Source: an uncultured Lachnospiraceae bacterium
GTDB lineage: Bacteria > Bacillota > Clostridia > Lachnospirales > Lachnospiraceae
NCBI GenBank assembly: GCA_902493385.1
Contig: CABUPO010000002.1
Coordinates: 266,071-330,070, forward strand
Direction of reading: 5' to 3'
DNA: 64,000 nucleotides
This document shows, in pieces, positions 9,151-17,122 of the stretch. Position numbers and translations under genes: made by a program. The notes below the pieces were generated by a model. That model had not been told where the DNA came from, did not search any database, and saw only the letters and a program-made list of their open reading frames with translations. Within the stretch, counting starts at the first letter, position 1. Each line of letters starts with the position of its first letter.

Positions 9151-10515
9151 ATGAAAAAGAATGAAGTATTTTCAGGCAGTGTAACAGATTATGAATTTCC
9201 TGATAAAGGTATTATATATGAAGATGGCTGTAAAATAACAGTTAAAAACGCACTGTTAGGACAGACTGTATCTTACAGGCTTCAGAAAAAAAGAAAAGAA
9301 AGCGGCAAGGGGAGACTGCTTAGTGTAGAGAAGAAATCTTATCTGGAAACGGAAAAGCCGTTATGCCCTAATTTCGGAAGCTGCGGAAGCTGTTTATATC
9401 AGGGAATGACATATGAAAATCAGCTTGCCTTAAAGAAAAAGCTTGTATTAGATTTGATAGACGGCGTATGCGGCAATTATATATTTGACGGAATAAAGGA
9501 AAGTCCCGACATTTACTCATACCGCAATAAAATGGAATACAGCTTTGGAGACGAGCATAAAGGCGGCAGAATGGTGCTTGGACTTCATAAGCGCGGAAGC
9601 TTTTATGATATTCTTGACGCTTCATGCTGTATGCTTGTGCATGAGGATTTCGGAAAAATTCTTTCGTGTGTAATAGAATATTGTACTGATAATAATCTGC
9701 CGCATTTTCATAAGGTCACTCACGAAGGGTTTCTCAGGCATCTTCTTGTAAGAAGGACTAATGCCCGCAGTGAGATACTTGTTGATATAGTCACTTCAAA
9801 CCAGATTGATTATGATTTTTCTGATTTGTCAGACGCCCTGTTAAAGCTTAATCTTGAAGGTAAAATTGCAGGAATACTTCATACGGTTAACGACAGTGTA
9901 GCCGACACTATAAAAGACGAGAAAACGAGCATTCTGTACGGAAAGGATTATATCACTGAAAATCTTCTCGGACTTGATTTTAAGATTACTCCATTTTCAT
10001 TTTTTCAGACCAACTCATCAGGCGCGGAGGTTTTGTACAGTATTGTGCGCGATTATATAGGCGGAGTGGCAGATGGAAAAACTGTGTATGACCTGTATTC
10101 AGGTACAGGTACGATTGCCCAGCTTTTGGCCGCCTCTGCAAAGAAGGTAATCGGTGTTGAAATTGTTGGCGAAGCTGTAGAAGCGGCGCGCCTTAATGCA
10201 GAAAGTAACGGTCTTGATAACTGCAGTTTTATTTGCGGCGATGTGCTTAAGGTTCTTGAGGACATAGAGGAGCCGCCGGATGTTATTGTGCTTGACCCTC
10301 CAAGGGAGGGCGTTCACCCTAAGGCGCTTTCGAGGATTCTTGATTACGGGGTTGAAAATATTGTGTATATTTCCTGTAAGCCGACAAGCCTTGCAAGAGA
10401 TTTGGCTGTTATGAAGGAAGCGGGGTATAAGGCAGAGAGGGTTAGTATGGTAGATATGTTTCCATGGACAGGGCATGTGGAGACGGTTGTGTCGATACAA
10501 AGAAAAGATATGTAG
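9151..10515 (+). CDS. rlmD: 23S rRNA (uracil-5)-methyltransferase
   Basis: RumA/TrmA-family enzyme that makes m5U in 23S rRNA using SAM (RlmD or the dual RlmCD type). A short TRAM-like N-terminus precedes the Fe-S ligands C72, C78, C81 and a Cys near 157. The SAM motif is DLYSGTGTIAQ. Motif IV is DPPREGVHPKAL, the catalytic cysteine lies in ISCKPTSLARDL, and the C-terminal end is FPWTGHVETVV. At 454 residues it is full length. GGAGG at 9141-9145 precedes the ATG. The 3' end of rumA is a known insertion hotspot for serine-recombinase ICEs in streptococci, and accessory DNA begins just after this copy. The reading frame itself is intact and no duplicated 3' end was found. Confidence 0.93.
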   Translation: MKKNEVFSGSVTDYEFPDKGIIYEDGCKITVKNALLGQTVSYRLQKKRKESGKGRLLSVEKKSYLETEKPLCPNFGSCGSCLYQGMTYENQLALKKKLVLDLIDGVCGNYIFDGIKESPDIYSYRNKMEYSFGDEHKGGRMVLGLHKRGSFYDILDASCCMLVHEDFGKILSCVIEYCTDNNLPHFHKVTHEGFLRHLLVRRTNARSEILVDIVTSNQIDYDFSDLSDALLKLNLEGKIAGILHTVNDSVADTIKDEKTSILYGKDYITENLLGLDFKITPFSFFQTNSSGAEVLYSIVRDYIGGVADGKTVYDLYSGTGTIAQLLAASAKKVIGVEIVGEAVEAARLNAESNGLDNCSFICGDVLKVLEDIEEPPDVIVLDPPREGVHPKALSRILDYGVENIVYISCKPTSLARDLAVMKEAGYKAERVSMVDMFPWTGHVETVVSIQRKDM

Positions 10516-10776
10516 AAATCCTTAATTCTCGCGAAGGCAACGAGGAGAATGAAACGGATGAGAGGGCTTATAAAGCCCGAAAATACGGAACATTCGACGA
10601 CTGCCCGCGTACTGAGAATTTCATTGAAATTCTCAGATTTAGGCATTTTCATAGGCATATAGTGTTTACAGATGAGGGAGAGAAAATGAGGAATAAAGAG
10701 ATTAAGGATTATATCAATGTGTCGGTGGTGGTTGATATAGAGTGGGGAGATACATTCAGATAAGGAGGAAAATGTT
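10516..10776 (+). other. hairpin-rich gap with possible gene fragment at island edge
   Basis: This 260-base gap holds three successive inverted repeats: ATTCTC...GAGAAT near 10522-10547, GGGCTT-ATA-AAGCCC at 10564-10578, and an 11-bp perfect stem at 10612-10622/10626-10636. A 25-codon frame from ATG 10686 to TAA 10763 (MRNKEIKDYINVSVV...) resembles the first residues of a small clostridial protein family with a YVNV.ADFD start, cut off abruptly. That would make this the junction between core chromosome and the variable region. This is a resemblance from memory and is not firm. Confidence 0.35.
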
Positions 10777-11529
10777 TTGAAAGCAGGAAAAATGTTGGAA
10801 AGTTATGTGCAATTTGTATATCAAAAGTTATTAGAATTTACAGATAGTGAAGGTACATTAGTATCAACTAATGTGTCTATATTAGGAAAAACGGGTGCAA
10901 AACATGAGTTTGATGTTTATTATGAATTTGAACATTTGAATATTAAGCATCGTATAGCTATAGAATGTAAAGATTGGAGTAGGCCGGTGACTATTGGTGA
11001 AATAAGAGATTTCAGTGCAAAGTTAGATGATTTAAATAATATTTCAGGTGTAATGGTATCGAAATCAGGATATCAGGTTGGAGCTAAACAATATGCTCAA
11101 GGAAAGGGTATTCAGCTAATGGAAGAGAAAGATTTACCTACTTTTACAGATATTGTGGCAGGAGTAATTAAAAAGGCTTTTCTTCCAGATAAAAGTGTTG
11201 AAGGGCGTCCTTTTTGGACATTGATGGAAGTCCAAGATGGAGAAATAACAGGAACATATTATGCTTTGCCAAATATGGAGAAACCAACAATTCCATTATT
11301 TTATTCAAAAGTGATTGCAGAAAAATTACGTCAGAAATTGCCGGATGCACACTGTTTTGTAGTTAGAGGAATTTCTCAGTATCAGTTAAAAGGGTTTGTT
11401 GCTCAAATGGAGGTGTTGGGAGTAGAAGCAGCAATTTGTTATATCCCATTTTGGAAAGATAATGAATTGGAAGTACCATTTATAGGTATTCCGCGTGATA
11501 AGCTAAAAGAAGAATATGTGTATCTATGA
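10777..11529 (+). CDS. Mrr-like restriction endonuclease-fold protein
   Basis: The N-terminal half (about residues 8-125) matches the Mrr_cat PD-(D/E)XK nuclease fold. The catalytic residues are visible as D in EFDVYYEF (about 45), and E and K in IAIECKDW (about 65-69), followed by a Q-containing helix (GAKQYAQGKGIQL). Mrr proteins cleave modified or foreign DNA. The C-terminal 120 residues are unassigned. The best start is TTG at 10777, seven bases after AAGGAGG; ATG 10792 is an alternative. No methyltransferase lies beside it, which fits a stand-alone type IV-like enzyme, but activity cannot be asserted. Codon use is more AT-rich than in rlmD. Confidence 0.72.
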   Translation: MKAGKMLESYVQFVYQKLLEFTDSEGTLVSTNVSILGKTGAKHEFDVYYEFEHLNIKHRIAIECKDWSRPVTIGEIRDFSAKLDDLNNISGVMVSKSGYQVGAKQYAQGKGIQLMEEKDLPTFTDIVAGVIKKAFLPDKSVEGRPFWTLMEVQDGEITGTYYALPNMEKPTIPLFYSKVIAEKLRQKLPDAHCFVVRGISQYQLKGFVAQMEVLGVEAAICYIPFWKDNELEVPFIGIPRDKLKEEYVYL

Positions 11530-11860
11530 TAATACGGTTGTGAGGATTAATGATTACAGGCAGTCTGTTCAGCGGCGTGCGGAGCGAAAGCCGCTGATAC
11601 GGACTAGCCTGTGTTGGATTGGCGTGAGCCAATCCAACTTGTACCCCCAGTTATCTAACAGTGGGGTACAAATACAATAGGAAACAGGAATCAAATTACT
11701 CAAAACGCTGATTACATAAGGCTTTAGAGACATTGAAACTGTATGTGACAAAATTGAAAAATGTCACATATTCCATGAATAACTGAAAATTGATGAATCA
11801 GGGGATTTGAATTTAGGTACTAAGCATAGTATAATGGCAGAAAAAGGTTAAGGTGAGATT
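11530..11860 (+). other. structured non-coding gap with strong hairpins
   Basis: No gene is visible. From about 11553 to 11670 the sequence is unusually GC-rich and structured. A long bulged stem runs between ACAGGC and GCCTGT, enclosing CAGCGGC...GCCGCTG. A perfect 11-bp stem with a GTGA tetraloop follows (11613-11623/11628-11638). A third stem, GTACCCC...GGGGTAC, sits at 11641-11647/11663-11669. It could be a structured RNA or the end of a mobile element. The last 60 bases are the promoter and leader of the FadR-type gene. Confidence 0.4.
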
Positions 11861-12535
11861 ATGAAAGAGAATAAGATGTTATCGCAAAGTGTTGCGGATA
11901 ATATTCTATCCATGATAACAATAGAAAAAAGGTTTTCTGTCGGTGATAAATTACCAAACGAACTGGATTTGTCAGAAGAATTGAATGTAAGTCGTACTAC
12001 ATTGCGAGAAGCAATCAGAATATTGGTTGCTTTGGATATATTGGAAATTCAAAGAGGAAAAGGTACATACGTCAAAGAAAATGCGTTTAAGAAGCAACAG
12101 GATATAGAACAGTTGTCAAACATAAAGGTCAATGCGAAAGACTTATATGAAATGCGTTTGATATTTGAACCGGAGGCTGCTTATTATGCTGCTTTAAGGG
12201 CAACAGATTCCGAGATAAAGAGAATCATAGAATTTGGCAAAAAGGTAGAAAAAGAAATAAGCAATCATCAAGACAGAACAGATGATGAACACTCTTTCCA
12301 TAAAGCGATTGCACAGGCTACCCATAATGAATTTATGAATAAACTCATGCCGATTTTATATCAAGCGATTTCAAAGGGTGTATACTTATCTTTACAGAGT
12401 GATAAAGCCATTGAAGATACGATAAATGATCACAAAATGATTATGGAATTTTTGGAGCAGCGTAATGCGGAGGGTGCAAAAAACGCTATGAAGATTCATA
12501 TCATGCACGCAATGAAAGAATTAGGACTTGATTGA
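11861..12535 (+). CDS. FadR-subfamily GntR transcriptional regulator
   Basis: The winged helix of the GntR family occupies about residues 7-75 (SVGDKLPNELDLSEELNVS, TTLREAIRIL, QRGKGTYV). It is followed by an all-helical FCD effector domain (about 90-215) whose metal/ligand-type residues appear in MRLIFEPEAA, DDEHSFHKAIAQA and HKMIMEFL. AAGGTGAG precedes the ATG. The gene ends at an intrinsic terminator and is followed by a CAT-like acetyltransferase, whose promoter carries a direct repeat that could be this regulator's operator. The effector is probably a small organic acid but is unknown. Confidence 0.9.
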   Translation: MKENKMLSQSVADNILSMITIEKRFSVGDKLPNELDLSEELNVSRTTLREAIRILVALDILEIQRGKGTYVKENAFKKQQDIEQLSNIKVNAKDLYEMRLIFEPEAAYYAALRATDSEIKRIIEFGKKVEKEISNHQDRTDDEHSFHKAIAQATHNEFMNKLMPILYQAISKGVYLSLQSDKAIEDTINDHKMIMEFLEQRNAEGAKNAMKIHIMHAMKELGLD

Positions 12536-12540
12536 TATTT

Positions 12541-12575
12541 AGGTTCTTGTTTATGAGGCAAGAGCCTATATTTTT
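12541..12575 (+). terminator. intrinsic terminator after FadR-type gene
   Basis: AGGTTCTTG (12541-12549) pairs with CAAGAGCCT (about 12559-12568, one G-U) and is followed by ATATTTTTT. Confidence 0.75.
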
Positions 12576-12583
12576 TAAATATA

Positions 12584-12628
12584 GACATCATACAACTAAT
12601 TGACATCATACAAATAAAAGAATATAAT
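12584..12628 (+). promoter_or_regulatory. sigma-A promoter with direct-repeat operator
   Basis: TTGACA (12600-12605) and TATAAT (12623-12628) are both perfect and separated by 17 bp. The 12-mer GACATCATACAA occurs at 12584-12595 and again at 12602-12613, an 18-bp period. The second copy overlaps the -35 box. This arrangement suggests repression, plausibly by the FadR-type protein encoded just upstream. Confidence 0.75.
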
Positions 12629-12678
12629 TAGAGTGAGAATAAGATTCTCGATACAATGATTTTAGGAGGTATGATGAC

Positions 12679-13299
12679 ATGAAGAAAATTGATTTGTCTA
12701 CATGGGAACGAAACTTACACTATCAAGTATTCCGAGATAGTGTACAACCACAGTATTGTGTGAGCTTTGACCTTGACATCACGAATTTTTTATCAGAAAT
12801 CAGATTAAAGGGTTATTCATTTACGTTTTTCTTTGTATTTGCTGTTTCAAAGTGTGCAAATGAGATTAAGGAGTTCCGATACCGATTTGTAGACGGTGAG
12901 CCTGTTGAGTTTGAAAGAATTAACACAGCATTTACTTATCTGAATAAAGAAACGGAGTTATTCAAGGTTGTAAATGTGGAAATGCAAGATACACTGGAAA
13001 AATATGTGACGGTGGCAGCTCAAACTGAAAAAGAGCAAAAAGAATATTTTCCTGCTCCATTAGGAAATGATGTATTTCAATTTTCTGCTTTTCCGTGGGT
13101 AAGTTTTACTCATATTTCACACACAGATTCGGGGAAAAAAGATAATGCAACGCCTCTGTTTGATTGGGGTAAATATTACGAAAAGGACGGTAAAACTATG
13201 CTGCCATTTTCTGTACAGATACATCACTCTTTTGTAGATGGCGTACATATCGGGAAATTAGCAGAGAAATTGCAGCACTATTTAGATACTTATGAGTGA
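12679..13299 (+). CDS. chloramphenicol acetyltransferase-like protein
   Basis: CatA-family O-acetyltransferase fold of 206 residues, compared with about 215-220 for classical CAT. The catalytic motif HHSFVDGVH (about residues 178-186) provides the general-base histidine and the structural Asp. The N-terminal DLSTWERNLHYQVF and the PAPLGNDVFQFSAFPWVSFTH region follow the family layout. Many clostridial members of this group are annotated as CatA-like but do not all confer chloramphenicol resistance, so resistance is inference. AGGAGG at 12665-12670 precedes the ATG. It lies in an accessory stretch with Tn916-type genes, which fits acquired DNA. Confidence 0.82.
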   Translation: MKKIDLSTWERNLHYQVFRDSVQPQYCVSFDLDITNFLSEIRLKGYSFTFFFVFAVSKCANEIKEFRYRFVDGEPVEFERINTAFTYLNKETELFKVVNVEMQDTLEKYVTVAAQTEKEQKEYFPAPLGNDVFQFSAFPWVSFTHISHTDSGKKDNATPLFDWGKYYEKDGKTMLPFSVQIHHSFVDGVHIGKLAEKLQHYLDTYE

Positions 13300-13320
13300 T
13301 GTGTTGGGAGGAGGATAGGT

Positions 13321-13991
13321 ATGAGTAATCGTAAGGCAGCTTTTTCAGCAGAAAGCTATGATAGAGATATTTTAAATACCATACCGTATTATGATGAAGT
13401 TTATAATCAAATAGCAGATGTGGTTTCCGTTGCATTTTTAAATAAGGCAGTATCTTGGCTGGATGTAGGCGGTGGGACTGGTAAAATGGCAGAAGTGGCA
13501 TTGGAACAATGCAATGTGAAAAAGATGATCTGTACTGATAATTCATCTGCTATGTTAGAGGCAGCAAGACAAAAATCAGCTCTTCCAATGTAGAGTTTTT
13601 AAAACTTTCAATGGAAGAAATAGATTACGATTCGCAACTTGATGTAATTTCTTCTATCTTGGTGAATCACTACTTGTCATACGAGGAAAGAATGATTGCT
13701 ATTAGAAATTGTTATAATGCCCTTAAGGGAGAAGGAATTTATATTATATTTGAAAATTTCGCACCTTGTGATGGGACAATGAGAAAGTTATATCTGAAGC
13801 GATGGGAGAAATATCAATATAGCAAAGGAAAAAGTATAAAAGAGTGTGAAGAACATTTGAGCAGATACGGTACAGAATATTTTCCAATAACAATACAAGA
13901 ACAGATTAGGATTCTGAAAGAGTGTGGATTTAGGGGTATAGAGATTTTTTGGTGTTCCTATATGCAGGTTGGTATTTTAGCAAGGAAATAA
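13321..13991 (+). pseudogene. SAM-dependent methyltransferase, frameshifted
   Basis: Class I methyltransferase of about 220 residues broken by a frameshift. The first part (13321-13593) contains the SAM motif LDVGGGTGKMAE and the D of motif II (CTDNSSAM). It then runs into TAG. Homology continues in another frame from about 13582 (SNVEFLKLSMEEIDYDSQ) to 13991, including the ILVNHYLSYEER and FENFAP segments. The break lies near 13575-13585. The start has GGAGGAGG just upstream. It follows the CAT-like gene by 21 bases and was probably its operon partner. No target can be assigned. Confidence 0.8.
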
Positions 13992-14029
13992 ATTTTTGAA
14001 TGAATCGTATAGGTTGGTGAAAAGTAGAT

Positions 14030-14218
14030 ATGGAGAAAACAAAATGGATATATTGTCCTATTTGTGGCAGTAAAACACGTAATAAGGTACGTGAGGATAC
14101 GGAATTAAAGAGATTCCCTCTTTACTGTCCTAAATGTAAACAAGAAAATTTAATAAACGTAAAGTCATTTCAGATGACGGTCATTACAGAGCCAGACGCG
14201 AAGCCGCAGAGCCGATAA
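14030..14218 (+). CDS. cysteine-rich KTR-domain protein
   Basis: A small protein of 62 residues with two CxxC knuckles (CPICGSKTRNK and CPKCKQENLINVK), matching the Cys-rich KTR family. These short zinc-ribbon-like proteins are found almost only within Tn916/Tn1549-type conjugative elements of Firmicutes; their function is unknown. Here the protein marks the surrounding DNA as remains of such an element. A very strong terminator overlaps its last codons. Confidence 0.85.
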   Translation: MEKTKWIYCPICGSKTRNKVREDTELKRFPLYCPKCKQENLINVKSFQMTVITEPDAKPQSR

Positions 14219-14264
14219 CAATGAGATTATGATAAGTCTCAAGTTATTGGCTCTTTTTATTTTG
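14208..14264 (+). terminator. strong intrinsic terminator
   Basis: A long imperfect stem of about 18 bp (AGAGCC..ATAAC..GAGA with TCTC..GTTAT.GGCTCT) is followed by TTTTTATTTT. It begins inside the end of the KTR gene. Confidence 0.85.
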
Positions 14265-14519
14265 TTGTCAAAAAAACGTCGGTAATTCATATAAGTCAAT
14301 GCGCCCTTACATGTGGTTTTTTACGTCACATAATAGGAACAATCAGAAAAGCACAGGAACAATTTTTAGTTATTGTTTTTGTGCTTTTTTGTTGTGAAAA
14401 TAATTTTTTGAAAAAGTATAGAGGTGGTGCAACAAATCGAATCTCCGAGGTGAGTGTTAGAGCGAAAAGAGGTAGGAATCTTCACGCTTTAACAATTTTC
14501 ACGGGAAGGAGGTGAGATT
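14265..14519 (+). other. leader region with terminator, upstream of sigma factor
   Basis: No gene is visible. A hairpin at about 14350-14386 (AGCACA.. with ..TGTGCT) followed by TTTTTTG is a second terminator. It is followed by a long 5' leader with GAGGTG motifs at about 14422 and 14449 and GGAGGTG at 14507-14513 for the sigma factor gene. The layout resembles the attenuated regulatory gap in Tn916-type elements. Confidence 0.5.
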
Positions 14520-14945
14520 ATGCAGCCTTCTTCATTTGAAAAAGCAATCCGCTTACAGTTTGATTGCCTGATCCGTAAAGTTATTGATTGTACAGTAAAG
14601 AATTACAACAGAGAAATAGGCAGACGTGCAAAACATGAACGCCCATTTTGTGAAGTGCCGGAAATAGAATACGCTTGTGTGGGAACCACGGACGAGTATT
14701 CTACGGAGTTTATGGCATTTCAAGTATTCGGTTCAGAGGTCCGCGTCCATGATGAACGATTGGGTGAAGCAATTATGAAGCTGAGTGAGAAACAGAGAAA
14801 TATTTTGTTGATGTTTTATTTCCTTGAAATGTCAGATGCAGAAATCAGCGAAGTATTAGGGATTGCACGTTGTACTGTTTACAGAAACAGAATGCGTTCA
14901 TTGGATTTTATCAGAGACAGATACAGGAGGAATCAGAAAAAATGA
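14520..14945 (+). CDS. Tn916-type sigma-70-like factor
   Basis: The protein has 141 residues. The C-terminal sigma-70 region 4 helix-turn-helix is visible (LSEKQRNILLMFYFLEMSDAEISEVLGIARCTVYRNRM, in parts about residues 90-130). The N-terminal part matches the Orf7-like regulators of Tn916-family elements, which promote transcription of transfer or excision genes. GGAGGTG at 14507-14513 precedes the ATG. The stop overlaps the next start (ATGA). The usual downstream xis and int are missing here, so the element is truncated. Confidence 0.85.
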   Translation: MQPSSFEKAIRLQFDCLIRKVIDCTVKNYNREIGRRAKHERPFCEVPEIEYACVGTTDEYSTEFMAFQVFGSEVRVHDERLGEAIMKLSEKQRNILLMFYFLEMSDAEISEVLGIARCTVYRNRMRSLDFIRDRYRRNQKK

Positions 14946-15178
14946 AACAAGTAAAACAGTGTCCGTCATTTTCTGTGATCCGTTCAGCGTCAGATGGTGA
15001 TGAGACAGCAATAGAAAAAATATTAAATCACTTTAATGCGTACATATCAAAGGCTTGTCTACGTCCGTTTTATGACGAATATGGAAATATGCAGCTTGTA
15101 GTGGATATGGAATTAAAGGGAAGAATCAGAACCGCTATTACTAAGGCGATTTTAAAATTTGAAGTTGAAATAAAATAA
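14942..15178 (+). CDS. Tn916 Orf8-like helix-turn-helix protein
   Basis: The protein has 78 residues and starts at an ATG that overlaps the sigma-factor stop. The sequence SVIRSASDGDETAIEKILNHFNAYI, in parts, and the C-terminal RIRTAITKAILKFE match the small helix-turn-helix/DUF protein that follows the sigma-like factor in Tn916-type elements (Orf8). It has a counterpart at 39011-39214 in element B. Probably a conjugation or excision regulator. Confidence 0.8.
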   Translation: MKQVKQCPSFSVIRSASDGDETAIEKILNHFNAYISKACLRPFYDEYGNMQLVVDMELKGRIRTAITKAILKFEVEIK

Positions 15179-15194
15179 TTTTTCTGCGGAGTGT

Positions 15195-15593
15195 TTGTTA
15201 CCTCATTTCCACTCCGCTAGATATGGAAGGTGGGATAAAGCCCATTACGAAAACAGATTGCAGGAGAGACTTAAAAACTATGCAAAGTATAAAGTATTGA
15301 TTATTGATGAAATTGGTTATCTTCCTATGGATATACAGGGAGCCAATTTATTCTTTCAGCTGATAGCCAAGAGATATGAAAAGAATACAACCATTTTTAC
15401 TTCGAACAAAGCCTTTTCATCATGGAATGAAGTGTTTTCAGACATAACGATTGCCTCGGCAATCTTAGACAGAATACTGCACCACTGCCAGGTTATTAGC
15501 ATAAAGGGTGAAAGCTACCGATTAAAGGAACGAAAGGAGATGATGTCCAACACCAACACGATTGTAAATACATTGTTTAAGGCAGGCAGTTAA
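15195..15593 (+). pseudogene. istB: IstB-like ATPase fragment (IS21 family)
   Basis: This is the C-terminal half of an IS21-type transposition helper ATPase. Walker B is intact (LIIDEIGYLPMD), and the sensor region (TSNKAFSSWNEVF) and the C-terminal YRLKERKE are visible. The N-terminal half with Walker A is absent, and homology begins abruptly near 15222-15240 after the Orf8-like gene. No istA is present. The fragment is therefore an IS21 remnant that probably truncated the Tn916-type element. Confidence 0.82.
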
Positions 15594-15663
15594 TTTTTTT
15601 ACGTAAAAAATGCAAAATTTAAACGCCAAAAACATGCAAAATCAAAATGTCATTGACAGGGGG

Positions 15664-15756
15664 ATTATTAACCGGTTAGGGTTGTTAGATGTGGACTATA
15701 ACCTGGTATCTGCCTACGGACACTTCGGGAAGCCCGGACTTCCGTGGGAAGAGTAA
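15664..15756 (+). pseudogene. possible metK C-terminal remnant
   Basis: A frame ending in TAA at 15754-15756 encodes VSAYGHFGKPGLPWEE. This recalls the AAYGHFGR...LPWE C-terminus of S-adenosylmethionine synthetase. Only about 30 residues fit, and the resemblance is from memory. It abuts the promoter module of the Fic gene. Confidence 0.3.
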
Positions 15757-15768
15757 TCCTGGATTATA

Positions 15769-15817
15769 TCGTCCACTTTCTTGATAAATCGTCCAGATTG
15801 GGGTATAATATGGACGA
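15769..15817 (+). promoter_or_regulatory. CGTCCA repeat module, left copy, with -10 box
   Basis: CGTCCA occurs at 15770-15775 and 15790-15795, and its inverse TGGACG at 15811-15816, spaced 20 and 21 bases. TTGATA at 15781-15786 and TATAAT at 15804-15809 (17-bp spacer) form a promoter inside the array. The same spacing of the same motif recurs immediately after the gene (16951-16996). Confidence 0.7.
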
Positions 15818-15872
15818 AAGGATAATAAGACTGGATGAAAAAATGGTGGAGCAAATTCGGTCTGGGTGTAAA

Positions 15873-16943
15873 ATGAGGAATTTTGATTATACAAAATTAT
15901 CAGAGAGGATGTGGGACACGGAGATTGTTTCCTACATCGCTAAGATTCATGAATGTAAAGGCAGGCAGGACTTATATGTAAGGCAAAAACCTGTTGAACT
16001 GGAACGCCTTATTGAAATTGCCAGGATACAGAGCACAGAGTCATCGAATAAAATTGAAGGGATTGTTACTACCAGTACAAGAATAAAACAGTTGATGACA
16101 GAAAAAACCACTCCAAGGAACCGGGATGAAAGTGAGATTATGGGTTACCGGGATGTATTAAACACAATCCATGAAAGCCATGATTTCATTCCCATAAAGC
16201 CATCGTATATTCTTCAGCTGCACAGGGATTTGTTAAAACGGGCTGGAATGTCGTATGGCGGGCATTTTAAGAATGTTCAGAATTATATCAATGAGACAAA
16301 AGCGGATGGAACACAGGTTACCCGTTTTACTCCGGTTCCGCCGTATGAAACAGAAGCAGCAATAGAAGCTATTTGTTCCAGTTATGAACGGGCGCTTTCG
16401 CTTGAGGTTGTCGATCCGTTGATATTGATTCCTGTATTTATTTGTGATTTTCTGTGCATCCACCCATTCAATGATGGGAATGGACGCATGAGCCGATTGC
16501 TTACTCTGCTTCTGCTTTATCAAAATGGGTATGAAGTTGGAAAATATATCAGTATCGAAAAGCAGATTGAAAAGACGAAGGATGTTTACTATGATGTGCT
16601 TGAAAGAGCAGATTATGGGTGGCATGAGGAGCAAAATGACCCGACACCATTTATTAAGTATATGCTGAAAGTTATTCTGGCGTGCTATACAGAATTTGAA
16701 GAGCGTGTCGGTATTATGAACGCTGGCGGAACGAAGAGCCGGTCTTATAATATGGTGAGGGCATATGTGGAAGGAAAGATTGGAAAATTTACCGGGGCAG
16801 AAGTGATTGCTGCTTGTCCTGGGGCAGGACGTTCTGCAATTCTGAATGCCCTAAAAAAATTGACGGAAGAAAATGTAATTGTCAAATGCGGAAGTGGAAG
16901 AGGCACGTATTATGTGCGGAGTGATGCATTTAATGAGTATTAA
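15873..16943 (+). CDS. Fic-domain protein (AMPylase), class II
   Basis: The Fic core motif HPFNDGNGRMSR is intact (HPFx(D/E)GNGR, catalytic His). An inhibitory helix of the (S/T)xxxE(G/N) type is visible as SNKIEG, N-terminal to the Fic domain, which defines class II autoinhibited enzymes. A C-terminal winged helix (about the last 70 residues) suggests DNA binding and autoregulation. Fic proteins usually transfer AMP to protein hydroxyls. The frame is open from 15744. Because the -10 box abuts ATG 15810, I prefer the downstream ATG at 15873, giving the MRNFDY start that I recall for relatives; 15810 and 15843 are alternatives. Stand-alone, with CGTCCA modules on both sides. Confidence 0.88.
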   Translation: MRNFDYTKLSERMWDTEIVSYIAKIHECKGRQDLYVRQKPVELERLIEIARIQSTESSNKIEGIVTTSTRIKQLMTEKTTPRNRDESEIMGYRDVLNTIHESHDFIPIKPSYILQLHRDLLKRAGMSYGGHFKNVQNYINETKADGTQVTRFTPVPPYETEAAIEAICSSYERALSLEVVDPLILIPVFICDFLCIHPFNDGNGRMSRLLTLLLLYQNGYEVGKYISIEKQIEKTKDVYYDVLERADYGWHEEQNDPTPFIKYMLKVILACYTEFEERVGIMNAGGTKSRSYNMVRAYVEGKIGKFTGAEVIAACPGAGRSAILNALKKLTEENVIVKCGSGRGTYYVRSDAFNEY

Positions 16944-16950
16944 AATTTTC

Positions 16951-17000
16951 CGTCCAACCAGAAATAAAATCGTCCAATTTTAATACAATTTGGACGAAAA
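16951..17000 (+). repeat. CGTCCA repeat module, right copy
   Basis: CGTCCA at 16951-16956 and 16971-16976 and TGGACG at 16991-16996 repeat the geometry of the left module with exact 20-base steps. The central part reads TTTTAATACAAT, a weak -10. After it, a frame TTGGACGAAAAA... runs about 22 codons to TGA at 17053-17055. This parallels the MDER... wording after the left module and may be a truncated second gene. Confidence 0.65.
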
Positions 17001-17086
17001 AAGAGACATCTATCAAATGGCAGCAGCCCATAAGGAAGCATTGAAAAACTTATGACTTATGCCAGGTAAACGGGAAAACAAAAAAT

Positions 17087-17122
17087 GCTATGCAAAAGGT
17101 TCGCCCTTTGCATAGCGTTTTT
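17087..17122 (+). terminator. intrinsic terminator
   Basis: GCTATGCAAA (17087-17096) pairs perfectly with TTTGCATAGC (17107-17116), followed by GTTTTTTG. Confidence 0.88.

Noticed and set aside
10480..10515. duplicated 3' end of rlmD as an ICE attachment site
   Set aside because: I looked for a second copy of the CATGTGGAGACGG-type sequence downstream and found none in the window.
10464..10763. 100-codon frame starting inside the end of rlmD
   Set aside because: Most of it lies out of frame over rlmD and hairpins; only the last 25 codons from ATG 10686 look protein-like.
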